Below, piece by piece: positions 16,201-23,989 of a stretch of DNA of 41,003 nt. The notes beneath the pieces are model-generated. The model had not been told where the DNA came from, did no database searches, and was given only the letters and a program-made list of their open reading frames with translations. Position numbers and translations under genes: made by a program. Each line of letters opens with the position of its first letter. Positions within the stretch are counted from its first letter, which is position 1. The DNA comes from Nitrospirota bacterium (lineage in GTDB: Bacteria; Nitrospirota; Thermodesulfovibrionia; Thermodesulfovibrionales; Magnetobacteriaceae): positions 1 to 41,003 of the forward strand of contig JADFYB010000010.1 of NCBI GenBank assembly GCA_015233245.1, given 5' to 3'.

Positions 16201-16634
16201 CTCTTGAAATAAAACTTTCTTTGAAACTTAAAGCGGAAGCAGCTATAGGACTCGTATCTGAAATTGATACAAAATTATCAGTTGGTGAGCATATTAGTGA
16301 GCCACAAGTGCTTGCTTGTGAGAAATGTAAAGGTGCAGATGAACACAACTGGAACACAATCTTGAAAGAAGATGATTTTATCGCGGGAATAAAGGTCGAC
16401 AAAGAACTTGAGCAGCTTAAAAGTTTTATTAACGCCTTCAATAGTCACTGCGGTAAATACAAAATTGAACAAATTACAGGAAGCGATATTATGTACAACA
16501 GCATTTACACGAAAGTGGATCAGAGCGTAACCAATATGAGGAATGGAGAAAAAAACACACTAATCCTTGAACCGATCTTTATTACGGAATTAAGAGAACT
16601 CCTTTACCACATGAAAACTGCATGGGGAAGGTAA
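13293..16634 (+). CDS. Large protein with C-terminal actin/Hsp70-type ATPase domain (cluster gene 6)
   Basis: A 1113-aa cytoplasmic protein. Residues 1-~560 form an N-terminal region I do not recognise: a helical part with the WARPRLFEMALFDAKHPL segment, then beta-rich sequence. From ~573 there is an actin/Hsp70 (ASKHA) ATPase: phosphate-1 IGVDLGTTATNVYY (Asp577), phosphate-2 CIDIGGGTSDFSIWY (Asp783), and the adenosine motif IYLGGRGVNAI (~923). The C-terminal ~150 residues are helical with a CEKC pair. There is no DnaK-type substrate-binding domain, so a chaperone role of the usual kind is unlikely; ATP-driven assembly or switching of the complex is more plausible (inference). ATG start with an AGGGAGGG site, 33 bp after the tubulin-like gene. 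Confidence 0.82.
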   Translation: MPSYPPLTPKLKINETNSVANFESPGKWSNRYKDALFALSESLDLEEGLGKNTELTGIPDMWARPRLFEMALFDAKHPLNAKTIGEWRGLLAMLALKEFLDIPLEAVELNLDNNPEQFDFIAAAKALKPTNQLFEDIDWTTVYIILFNKFPVGMTSPTTLVCTATNYFNRINRVKWYNGSILTDPVKEVRRERGQLSAWLTELSNKLSEKMSESGKKAPDEYHNIVALLKGERGFITELGQADKTCDYSNNVYGFKRVFFSFIDKPLSLGGDKESHIEIVTEKEVDTRLLLVEHDICSNWNIDERDLLVYNHIPFSQIRPEEIFPETHKLGSITLPTNVVVKTADSFFTKKLFLIEHPNAFPGTASVKGSTGLTFQGNDVTSVLPLSGELLDYYTSETLSRRISIYKNNDDDITVTFTVPLKGPEKESVKPYNKSATNGAKNIKTKSKDYTISKTYKKSDGDVQVLYAPPSIAIWPHFKVTGDNNWSLYFTYFSTREENTFYGEPLPKAGKSAKTTKRQNTSHTTTEITEMSMYPEAIACKFDNNGEKEYEDIGILLLETPPEVEIAANNSCEIGVDLGTTATNVYYRANDRSQPMPMTFTDNLFLRVTETPQSPEYLRGFINDVLIDLPFLSIYDVLDITAKDPLNPFKDGHIFYIYAFADFFEDAVKRKTIETDLKWGRLKENIYTAAFLKQIYLQSAAQVVSEGINQIKWKFSYPVNFRFYKAFKATWQDIIEYYNDKLNLKLTQSEMLSGETESVVAARYFARENTFRASFNTGAICIDIGGGTSDFSIWYENNLIHQTSVKFAGRNIFIDLFSANDFAILKSLEDNDIYEKYKGARDQKYYYAMLESLVIGRCNSKGGNGENWFKRLAARSDEPDFKKFKQLLAVGLAGLFYYNGLLMKYVKEGGLTKDRAEITKIYLGGRGVNAIHWLGDGIYNEKTEINDLFKHAAATAFSDMEEERERIVKSLEIKLSLKLKAEAAIGLVSEIDTKLSVGEHISEPQVLACEKCKGADEHNWNTILKEDDFIAGIKVDKELEQLKSFINAFNSHCGKYKIEQITGSDIMYNSIYTKVDQSVTNMRNGEKNTLILEPIFITELRELLYHMKTAWGR

Positions 16635-16718
16635 CTGAATATGCCCGGATATATGATTTAAAGTCTTTCAATGAAACACTGATGACTTTGATTAACTAAC
16701 TTTAGACAAGGTGGAATT

Positions 16719-18377
16719 ATGCTTATGAAAAGTTTCTTATCTTTTGTCGTGATTTTTATGTTTTTTTTGATTAGTTTTAATGTATATGCTGGAAGTGGTC
16801 AAAATGGAAAAAATGCACATAAACAAGCAAAAGCTGGGGAAAATGCTGTTGAAAAAAATGAAATTACTCAAGAAGAGAAGAAGATAAGCGATGAATTGAA
16901 TAGGTGCAAAGAGGCAGTTGATGTGATAGGAAAGCTTATTGCAGAGTACAAAAAAAAACCTAAAAATTATACGCTCGATAATTTAAAAAACTGGAAAGAT
17001 GAAATAGAAAGTATAGAAAAGGAAATTAATACGATTGATGCGAGCATATTGAAAAAATATAAAAAACTAAAAGCAGATTATGATCAGTCACAGGTGTTAG
17101 TAAAAGATATTTTAAGAAAAATTAATAAAGAAGTTAATAGCCTTATACTTTCTCAGGTTCAAACATGTATAAATAAAATAGAACCTCTGATTAAAAAAAT
17201 ATCTGATAACATTACAAAAATTGAAGAAATGAAAGAAGAAGGGATTTCTAAGAAGAGAGATGAAATATTAAATTATCAGCAAACACTAGACGCACTATTA
17301 AAAGAACAAAAGGAATTGGAGGATACGTTTACAAATGAGTTTGTGAAAGTAAATCCCCTGGATACAGGTGCTTTTAAAGCATTAAAAAAGACTATTGAAG
17401 CTTTAAATACACGTATAAACAAATTGTTAGAAGAAATAAAAAATCCTTCACCAAGTCCCTCAACAAAACCAGAAGAAAACCTTAATGTGAAACAAGACAA
17501 TAAACATGGGAAAAAAGAAACACCATCACCTGAACCATCACCTGATGATGAAAATACATCTCAACTTAAAATCCGTTATAAAACAGATGATCGTTGGGTA
17601 ACTTTGTTTTTTGGATTTATAGGTGGTATTGCAGCAATTTTGGTATTATTCTTAATACTACCAATTTTCTCTGGCAAACAGCAGAGAAGAGGAAATGACA
17701 CACCTGATACTCAAGGTATGCAGAAAAATATTGAGACGCAATTACAAGGAGGTCAAACATTACTTTATATTCAACAACGGCTTACTCAAAATGAATATGA
17801 TATTGATGCGTTAAAAGCAAGTATAAATACAATATTTAGAACAGCTAATGATGTTACAAAAGAAAGGCAAATCCGAAAAGGCGAACAGAGTCAGGATCGG
17901 GAAAACGATTACTCTACAACTAAAGATAGATGGCCTGCAACAGAATATAAAACAGAACCTAAAGGACTTGCTGATAGAGTAAACGACTTCATTCAACAAT
18001 ACAACGAGGATGTAAACACAGGACAGATTCAATTAACCACGAAATTTGACATTACTAAAATTGGTATTCAAAATATGCAAGAACTTATAAATAGTCAAAC
18101 TGCTAAACCAATTTTTGAAGTTATGTTAAGCGGTAATTATTGGTGTATAAAGGAGCAGGACGTCTATTTAGCGGTTCCACGTCCTCTGATGCCGCTTAGG
18201 GCTGACGATTATCATTCTAATGCGTTAAATCAGGTCTTTATGTTTACCGGTTACAATCCTAACTTAATTTACAGAAAAATAAATGTAAAAAAACCGGCTG
18301 TTTTCAAATTAAGCGGTACTAATGCTCAAATATATAAGAAAGGCGAACTGATTCTCGGACGTGGTGAACCGGCATGA
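16719..18377 (+). CDS. Bitopic coiled-coil membrane protein (cluster gene 7)
   Basis: A 552-aa protein, family not recognised. It has a Sec-type signal peptide (SFLSFVVIFMFFLISFNVYAG), then ~220 residues of Lys/Glu-rich helix likely to form coiled coil in the periplasm, a Pro/Ser-rich linker (PSPSPSTKPEE and PSPEPSPDDE), one transmembrane helix at ~294-316 (TLFFGFIGGIAAILVLFLIL), and a C-terminal domain of ~130 residues (from about GLADRVNDFIQQY) that should be cytoplasmic. It could carry a signal or force between wall-side and cytoplasmic parts; this is inference. The ATG has an AAGGTGGA site. The region is AT-rich compared with flanking genes 6 and 8. A 12-bp tandem repeat encodes PSPE/PSPD. 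Confidence 0.75.
   Translation: MLMKSFLSFVVIFMFFLISFNVYAGSGQNGKNAHKQAKAGENAVEKNEITQEEKKISDELNRCKEAVDVIGKLIAEYKKKPKNYTLDNLKNWKDEIESIEKEINTIDASILKKYKKLKADYDQSQVLVKDILRKINKEVNSLILSQVQTCINKIEPLIKKISDNITKIEEMKEEGISKKRDEILNYQQTLDALLKEQKELEDTFTNEFVKVNPLDTGAFKALKKTIEALNTRINKLLEEIKNPSPSPSTKPEENLNVKQDNKHGKKETPSPEPSPDDENTSQLKIRYKTDDRWVTLFFGFIGGIAAILVLFLILPIFSGKQQRRGNDTPDTQGMQKNIETQLQGGQTLLYIQQRLTQNEYDIDALKASINTIFRTANDVTKERQIRKGEQSQDRENDYSTTKDRWPATEYKTEPKGLADRVNDFIQQYNEDVNTGQIQLTTKFDITKIGIQNMQELINSQTAKPIFEVMLSGNYWCIKEQDVYLAVPRPLMPLRADDYHSNALNQVFMFTGYNPNLIYRKINVKKPAVFKLSGTNAQIYKKGELILGRGEPA
17523..17546 (+). repeat. 12-bp tandem repeat in the Pro/Ser linker of cluster gene 7
   Basis: CCATCACCTGAA and CCATCACCTGAT in tandem, differing only in the last base, encoding PSPE then PSPD. 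Confidence 0.85.
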
Positions 18378-18458
18378 TTACATTATTAATTATCACGTTA
18401 AATTTGTCTTAAAAACATAGCGGATTACATATAGTATGAGCTTAATGGAGGGATTGAA

Positions 18459-20591
18459 GTGACAGAGGATGAAATGTTTAAAGTGGGCGTTGATGTGACG
18501 TTCAAAATAATTATATATATTTTAAAGGCGTCTCATATGTTTTCAGATAATTTTCTGACTTTTATTACACCTGAAAACACAATAGCCCTTAATATCATAT
18601 ATATTCTTACTTCAATTTTTGCTGTCTGGTTTCTTTTTTTGGTATTTAAGTCCGTTATTTTAGTTAGAACATCCCGTGTTTTTTCAAAACTCAGTAATAT
18701 TAACTTTCTTTTAATTGCACTTGAAAACTATGAGGCTGATAAGAAGCGTCAGGAACATGTGCAAGTGAATCAATTTAAAAATGAAGCCTTAAATGAGTAT
18801 ATTAAAAAAATGAGCCTTCCTAAAAAACACATAGCAGTCTCCCATCTGTCTTCAATATTTAGCGCCGGCCTTAAAGATACATACTTTGATATAAATAGCC
18901 AGCTTACTTATGTAATACATAAAATATTCGGTTCTAATTCAATTTTCAAGGCTGTTCTTGGCACTTTTATAATTATTGGACTGCTTGGCACACTGTTTGG
19001 ACTGGCCGATTCCCTATCTAAAATGAATTTCGATTTCGATGGCCATAGTTCCATTGAATCGAAAAACTCCGATAAAGCCCAAAATATGAAACATGAACTG
19101 CAGGATTTTCTCAGTAAGCTTAAAAGTGCTTTTGCGCCAAGCATCTGGGGCGTTGCTCTCACTATCGTGGCCATGTTTTTCTATCTAATTTACATAAGGA
19201 TTATTTGCAACCCCTTACGCTCAAAGATAGAATTTATTACTTTAAATGTTTTGATACCGGAGCTCTACCCTACTCCCTCCCAAAAGTTTACTCAGGCCCT
19301 TCAGGTTAGTTACAAAGAACTTAGCGGTCATTTTGATTCCGCACGTCAGGTTGCTGATATGGCAAACAACATGAAAGGCGATGTTAGAACTATGACCACT
19401 AATCTGGGAGTTGCTAATACTGCCTTAAAGTCACTTGTACCCGCTGTAGATAAAATAAACAAAGCATCTGACAAAATCAATGATCAATTTGCAAATAATC
19501 TAATTAACTTTTCAAAAACTTTTGGTGACAGCGTAAATGCGCTTACGTCTTTTCAGGGAGAACTCAAAGTCTTGTACTCTCAGTTGCTTAGTGAATCATC
19601 TACCTTTCAGACAAACGTAAAAGATACCCTTAAAATTCAGCACACTGAAATCAGCGAAATTCTCAACACCCTGAGAACGTATGAAAAGTCCTATCTTGAC
19701 GACAGAGCTAAGATTGAAGAGGGCATGAAAGAATACATCACACTTGCTGTAAACATAAACGAGAAAATAGATAATTACAATGCCAACTACACCTCTTCAT
19801 CAATGGAAAAAATAAGTTCCGGGCTTAACAATGTAAAGGATTCAGTACACAGTAAGCTCAATGAACTAGTTACCAGATTCAACACATTTGAAGTGCCGAT
19901 GCAACAAGCTGCTACAAAAATGAGCGGCTCCTTTGAGAACTTTTTTAAGCAAATGAACCTGCTGTTTGATGAAATGCGCAAGGAATATTCCAAAGAAATT
20001 CAGGCCAACGCCGCTCAAACATTGGAGTCAAACGAGTTAAAAATGAAAGTGGCAGCCCTTTTTGAAAAGCTCTCAACCTCCTGGGATTCTCAGATTAGTA
20101 GAATCGAGGGGCTCTATACTCACATGACAACTCTAAGCAAAGAAATCAGCTCACTTGGCCTAAACATCACGTCACTCTCCTCCGGAGCACAGAGTTTTGC
20201 CTCATACATGGGTGAAATGGGAGAAACCATGCAAATATTTAAGAAAGCTCCTGAAATATTTAATGATTTCTACAAAGATTTGGTTCCTGTCGCTGATATC
20301 GTTTCCGAATTTACGACAATGGTAAAGGAGATAAAAAAGAGTGTAAAAAGTTTTGACGAAATCTTACAAACAATAAATAGTACTGAATTTACTCCGCCAA
20401 GCTACAATGAATTAACGGATAACGTTAAAGGCCTCTCTGCCTCCATAAATGGCTACACTAACACTATGTACAGTTTCATAGACGAATTTAAGAATTTAAC
20501 CATGAATTTGAGAAATATTAGTATCTTCACTCCTCAACAAAATGATACGTCCATTGCTGAGTCAATTTTAATGAGAAAGCGGGTTTTTTAG
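18459..20591 (+). CDS. MotA/TolQ/ExbB-type ion-channel protein with long cytoplasmic tail, ZorA-like (cluster gene 8)
   Basis: A 710-aa inner-membrane protein with three transmembrane helices: ~42-69, ~163-186 (containing GLLGTLFGLADSL) and ~228-250 (APSIWGVALTIVAMFFYLI). The GLLGT-x-x-G and A-x-x-S-x-W/G elements are the conserved pore motifs of the MotA/TolQ/ExbB family. From ~260 to the end it is a long helical, coiled-coil tail predicted to project into the cytoplasm. Three helices plus a long tail and total length of ~700 aa is the layout of ZorA rather than flagellar MotA. Ion flow through a pentamer around the partner dimer would drive rotation. GTG start with a GGAGGG site; its stop is 3 bp before the MotB-like gene. 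Confidence 0.85.
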   Translation: MTEDEMFKVGVDVTFKIIIYILKASHMFSDNFLTFITPENTIALNIIYILTSIFAVWFLFLVFKSVILVRTSRVFSKLSNINFLLIALENYEADKKRQEHVQVNQFKNEALNEYIKKMSLPKKHIAVSHLSSIFSAGLKDTYFDINSQLTYVIHKIFGSNSIFKAVLGTFIIIGLLGTLFGLADSLSKMNFDFDGHSSIESKNSDKAQNMKHELQDFLSKLKSAFAPSIWGVALTIVAMFFYLIYIRIICNPLRSKIEFITLNVLIPELYPTPSQKFTQALQVSYKELSGHFDSARQVADMANNMKGDVRTMTTNLGVANTALKSLVPAVDKINKASDKINDQFANNLINFSKTFGDSVNALTSFQGELKVLYSQLLSESSTFQTNVKDTLKIQHTEISEILNTLRTYEKSYLDDRAKIEEGMKEYITLAVNINEKIDNYNANYTSSSMEKISSGLNNVKDSVHSKLNELVTRFNTFEVPMQQAATKMSGSFENFFKQMNLLFDEMRKEYSKEIQANAAQTLESNELKMKVAALFEKLSTSWDSQISRIEGLYTHMTTLSKEISSLGLNITSLSSGAQSFASYMGEMGETMQIFKKAPEIFNDFYKDLVPVADIVSEFTTMVKEIKKSVKSFDEILQTINSTEFTPPSYNELTDNVKGLSASINGYTNTMYSFIDEFKNLTMNLRNISIFTPQQNDTSIAESILMRKRVF

Positions 20592-20594
20592 TTA

Positions 20595-21311
20595 ATGGAA
20601 TATAATTCGCTTAATTCATACAATGAGGATGAGGATTTCAATTTTTGGCCATCCTTTGCCGATCTGATGCTCTCCATTGTGCTTATACTTGTTTTAATTA
20701 TGTTTACCTCCATAGTTTATATCTCTCAGGGAAAGCTAAACTTAAGCCAGGTTACTAAAAAACAAATGGAGGTTATACACGATATTGCAGCTGTAAGCGG
20801 CGTGGATGTGCAATGTAAGAGACAACTCGGAGATGAATATAACGAATGTGTAATTGAAGAGCAAGGGATAGCTGTTAAAAACGAATTGACACTCCAGCGA
20901 TTTACATTTTCAGACAATATTCTCTTTTATTCAGACAGTTATGAGATTAACGAAAAAGGCAAACTCGTTTTATCCAAGGTAGGGAATGAATTTAAAAAAA
21001 GAATTAAATATATAGGTGAAATTCAGATTCAGGGCCATGCCGATACTGATAATACAACTATACACGGTACAAACATGAAATTGGCTGCGCTTCGCTCTAT
21101 TGCTGTGTTTGAATTTTTGAGAGACAACGTAGGAATAGACCCTGTCAGACAATTTATGTCTGCCACATCCTTTGGTGAGTACATGCCTGCTTGCCGTAAA
21201 CCCGGAGATTCTTTCGATCTTAAACGGTTAAAGGAATGTAATAAAAATAACGAAGATAAAAGAAAAAATAGGCGTATAGAAATCCTTTTGTTTTACAAAA
21301 ATATTTCATAA
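20595..21311 (+). CDS. MotB/ZorB-like protein with OmpA peptidoglycan-binding domain (cluster gene 9)
   Basis: A 238-aa partner of the preceding channel protein. A short cytoplasmic N-terminus leads into FWPSFADLML, where Asp23 is in the position of the ion-carrying Asp of MotB/ZorB, followed by one transmembrane helix (~24-45). Residues ~96-236 are an OmpA-type domain: ILFYSDSYEIN, IQIQGHADTDN, LAALRSIAVFEFL and the closing NEDKRKNRRIEILL, the last containing the conserved D-x-x-x-x-x-R-R peptidoglycan-binding pattern. Total length is close to that of ZorB. The gap of only 3 bp to the upstream stop implies coupled translation and fixed stoichiometry. It is the last gene of the cluster. Confidence 0.9.
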   Translation: MEYNSLNSYNEDEDFNFWPSFADLMLSIVLILVLIMFTSIVYISQGKLNLSQVTKKQMEVIHDIAAVSGVDVQCKRQLGDEYNECVIEEQGIAVKNELTLQRFTFSDNILFYSDSYEINEKGKLVLSKVGNEFKKRIKYIGEIQIQGHADTDNTTIHGTNMKLAALRSIAVFEFLRDNVGIDPVRQFMSATSFGEYMPACRKPGDSFDLKRLKECNKNNEDKRKNRRIEILLFYKNIS

Positions 21312-21325
21312 CGGATGTTTATCAT

Positions 21326-21456
21326 GTAATACCAATTCGTAGTCAGAAGTATAACAAGGCGGCAAGGAGAAAGCGACGCAGGCGTACTTTTAGTACGCTG
21401 AGGAGCTTTTGACGCACGCCAACGAAGTTAGACGATTGAATGCAGATTGGTATAAC
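21326..21456. repeat. MITE-like palindromic element
   Basis: A 131-bp segment bounded by 11-bp terminal inverted repeats with one mismatch (GTAATACCAAT at 21326-21336, ATTGGTATAAC at 21446-21456). It is richer in G/C than its surroundings and has a perfect internal hairpin GCGTACT-TTT-AGTACGC (21382-21398). The two halves are imperfectly complementary over much of their length. It encodes no protein. It lies between the convergent end of the cluster and a glycosyltransferase gene and may also stop transcription. Whether it is repeated in the genome cannot be seen here. Confidence 0.55.
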
Positions 21457-21475
21457 ACACTATTGCAAAGTCCTG

Positions 21476-22594
21476 TTAACTGCCGAGTAAATTTTTGTAG
21501 AGTTTTACAGCGGATTGTGCCATTTTTTCTCTTGTAAAGAAGTTCATAAACCGTTCCCTGCAATTAATAGAAAACCTGTTGTACATCTCCTTTCCGTTTA
21601 GAATCAACTTAATGGCATGAGAAAGTTCGGCGGGGTCCCCGGGCTCCACATTAATACCTGTCACGCCGTGCTGGTTAACCCAGCCTACACCGGCAAGTTT
21701 TGTAGCTACCACCGGTTTGCCAAACGACATAGCTTCAATAATAACTATTCCAAATGCCTCAGAGCGTTCAACCGAGGGCAGGCAAAATAAATCACAAGCC
21801 TCATAGTATGTGCCCAGTTGCCGGTCTGGAATATGTCCGGGCAGAAAAACCCTCCCTGCAAGTCCCATTGATTTTACCATATTGCTTAGACGCTCTCTAA
21901 GCGGGCCCTCTCCGGCTATTATTACGGAGTAGCCCTCCCCAAGCTCTGAGGCAGCTTTAATTAAATGCTCATACCCCTTGTAGTAGATCAACCGGCCAAG
22001 GCTGAAGATTATTTTCTTACCCTCATGGAGTTTTCTAATGGCTGCAACCTCCTCTTTGTCCGAGGTAAGATGCTCTGTTGCCACTCCGATTGGGATTGTC
22101 ACAGCCTTATGTTCAAACGGATTAAGATGCCTGGAGCAGGTAATGTAGGTAGGGGTTGTGGTAATTATAGCATCTGCTCTTTTCATAAGCCAGTGCATTA
22201 CCGGCGCATATAGTTTAAGCAGCAGACGTTGTCTTACAATATCGCTATGCCAATGAAGGACGACTTTATTTTTCGGTTTGGCAAGCAAAACAGCAAGGTT
22301 TGCCAGCGGGTCAGGGAAATGCACGTGGATAATGTCGTAGTTTTTGTTTATATCCATAAATTTCGAGATCAACTGGGGTGAGACTGAGGTAGAGAGTATC
22401 TTTCCGTAGGACTTTGTACGGATTATGTTGTAGCCGTTATAGATTTCCTCAGAATAGGTGGCATTGGTGTTAGAACAGAGGACATCGCACCTTGTGCCCT
22501 CTTTGTTGATTCCCTCGGCAAGGTTATACATGACAACTTCTATGCCGCCAGGTGGTGCTGGAGGATAGTACTTTCCAAACTGCAGCACTCTCAC
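21476..22594 (-). CDS. Glycosyltransferase family 4 (GT-B) protein
   Basis: A 372-aa retaining glycosyltransferase. The N-terminal domain starts with VLQFGKYYPPAPPGGIEVV, the glycine-rich acceptor loop of GT4 enzymes, and the C-terminal nucleotide-sugar domain has FSLGRLIYYKGYEHLI, VIIAGEGPLRERL and the donor-binding EX7E stretch SVERSEAFGIVIIEAMSFGKPVVAT. Likely a peripheral membrane enzyme of polysaccharide or lipid-linked oligosaccharide synthesis; the sugar cannot be told. It starts at GTG 22594, four bases after the stop of the upstream GT4, so the two are co-translated. Confidence 0.92.
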   Translation of the reverse strand: MRVLQFGKYYPPAPPGGIEVVMYNLAEGINKEGTRCDVLCSNTNATYSEEIYNGYNIIRTKSYGKILSTSVSPQLISKFMDINKNYDIIHVHFPDPLANLAVLLAKPKNKVVLHWHSDIVRQRLLLKLYAPVMHWLMKRADAIITTTPTYITCSRHLNPFEHKAVTIPIGVATEHLTSDKEEVAAIRKLHEGKKIIFSLGRLIYYKGYEHLIKAASELGEGYSVIIAGEGPLRERLSNMVKSMGLAGRVFLPGHIPDRQLGTYYEACDLFCLPSVERSEAFGIVIIEAMSFGKPVVATKLAGVGWVNQHGVTGINVEPGDPAELSHAIKLILNGKEMYNRFSINCRERFMNFFTREKMAQSAVKLYKNLLGS

Positions 22595-22598
22595 TCTA

Positions 22599-23750
22599 TT
22601 AATACTCTCTTGTTTGGTTTGTATAAACTATTTCTTTAAATACCTTTACATGCTGCTCTGAGACTCGCTCCCAGCTAAAGGACTCAGAGCGTTTCAGTCC
22701 GTGCTTAATCATGCGTATCCTGAGTTTTTCATTCGTAAGCATTTCCCTTAACCCCTCGGCAATAGTTTCAGTCTTAAGCGGGTCAAAGTATAGGGCAGCT
22801 CCCTTACATACCTCCTGCATGGGTGCAATATTTGAACAGACCAAAGGACAACCGGATGCCATTGCCTCAACAAGAGGAAGCCCAAACCCCTCGTACAGGG
22901 ACGGATGCACTGTCACGGCAGCAAGGTTATAATAGTATGGCAAATCAGCATCACTTAAAACGCCTTTGATTAAAACATGCTGGCTGAGTTGTGCATCTTC
23001 GTTAACAGCCTTCAGAAATTCATCATCACCTGTTCTGAACCCCTCCGTTTGGCCAACTATAACAAGCCTCAGGTCTTTGAAGCCAGGTTCGGATAGAAGC
23101 ATCTCAAAAGCCTTAAGCAACCTCATCAGATTTTTATGTGGTTTCACATTTCCCACATAGAGGATAAATCTCTCCGGCAGGTTTAAGCGCTCTTTGAGTT
23201 GTGTCAGAGCTGCCTTATCCTCATATGGTTTAAAAACCTCTCTGTCCACTCCATTATGTATGGCAACTACCTTAGAGGATGGCTGCTTTGTGTATTTTAT
23301 TATTTCAGATTTTGAAAATTCAGATACTGTAATAATCTTATCTGAGAGTGAGGCTGCCGTGTTTAACATAACCTTGGAATATAATTTCTGTTTCATAGTG
23401 AGTGTGTTGAAATGGGCAAGCAAAAACATGTCATGTATAGTAACAACACGTTTAATGGTTTTAAACGGATAAATCGGTACATTAAAATGTGGGGCGAAAA
23501 AAAGGTTACATTCCGGAGGAAGCATGCTAAGCATATATAGTTGCTCACTCATAGTGAATACGGAATCGGTGTAGTGAATTATTCTGTGGCTTTCGGGGTT
23601 ACTTAAAAGAGGATAGATTTTTCCCCTGTCGCCTATAAATGTAAGATTGATGTCATCACGGTTGGATATAGCTTTTAAAAGGCAAGAGATATACCTTCCA
23701 ATTCCTGAGGAGCCGATTAGGCGGACATCTATGGAAACATTACACCCCAT
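22599..23750 (-). CDS. Glycosyltransferase family 4 (mannosyltransferase-like)
   Basis: A second GT4 enzyme, ~383 aa. N-terminal SIDVRLIGSSGIGRYI is the acceptor loop; the C-terminal domain has FILYVGNVKPHKNLMRLLKA, and the donor-binding EX7E motif is in SLYEGFGLPLVEAMASGCPLV. The pattern is that of WbaZ/MtfB-like mannosyl- or rhamnosyl-transferases, but donor and acceptor are not readable. The track start is TTG 23768; I prefer ATG 23750 (MGCNVSIDV), though neither has a clear ribosome site. It pairs with the downstream GT4 and is divergent from the GT2 gene. Confidence 0.9.
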   Translation of the reverse strand: MGCNVSIDVRLIGSSGIGRYISCLLKAISNRDDINLTFIGDRGKIYPLLSNPESHRIIHYTDSVFTMSEQLYMLSMLPPECNLFFAPHFNVPIYPFKTIKRVVTIHDMFLLAHFNTLTMKQKLYSKVMLNTAASLSDKIITVSEFSKSEIIKYTKQPSSKVVAIHNGVDREVFKPYEDKAALTQLKERLNLPERFILYVGNVKPHKNLMRLLKAFEMLLSEPGFKDLRLVIVGQTEGFRTGDDEFLKAVNEDAQLSQHVLIKGVLSDADLPYYYNLAAVTVHPSLYEGFGLPLVEAMASGCPLVCSNIAPMQEVCKGAALYFDPLKTETIAEGLREMLTNEKLRIRMIKHGLKRSESFSWERVSEQHVKVFKEIVYTNQTREY

Positions 23751-23989
23751 AATGAAAGTTATGTGCAAGCATCAAGTTGCACTCCTTCAACCTGCCATAA
23801 ACGGGAGCTTGAGCAGCAACACAACATATAAAAACATTTTCGGCCATGATTTATATAATACCAAAACCATATTAAAAATAAAAAGTGTCAGGCTATTGAT
23901 AATAATTTTCTTTAGCGGCATAAACCTGTATAAACATTTCAACGCTCTGATGTGTCTTAACTGTAAAAAATTTCTTAAAAAACAGGCAA

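Noticed and set aside
16106-16441. 111-aa minus-strand Ser/Leu-rich ORF
   Set aside because: Antisense shadow within the actin-like gene.
13293-16634. DnaK chaperone
   Set aside because: The ATPase is at the C-terminal side of a 1113-aa protein and no substrate-binding beta-sandwich follows.
18459-21311. Flagellar stator genes motA/motB
   Set aside because: The first protein is far too long with a ~450-residue tail and three helices instead of four; no flagellar genes are near.
7381-21311. A canonical Zorya type I, II or III system
   Set aside because: Only ZorA/ZorB-like genes are present; no SNF2-like helicase, HNH nuclease or other listed Zorya effector is in the cluster.
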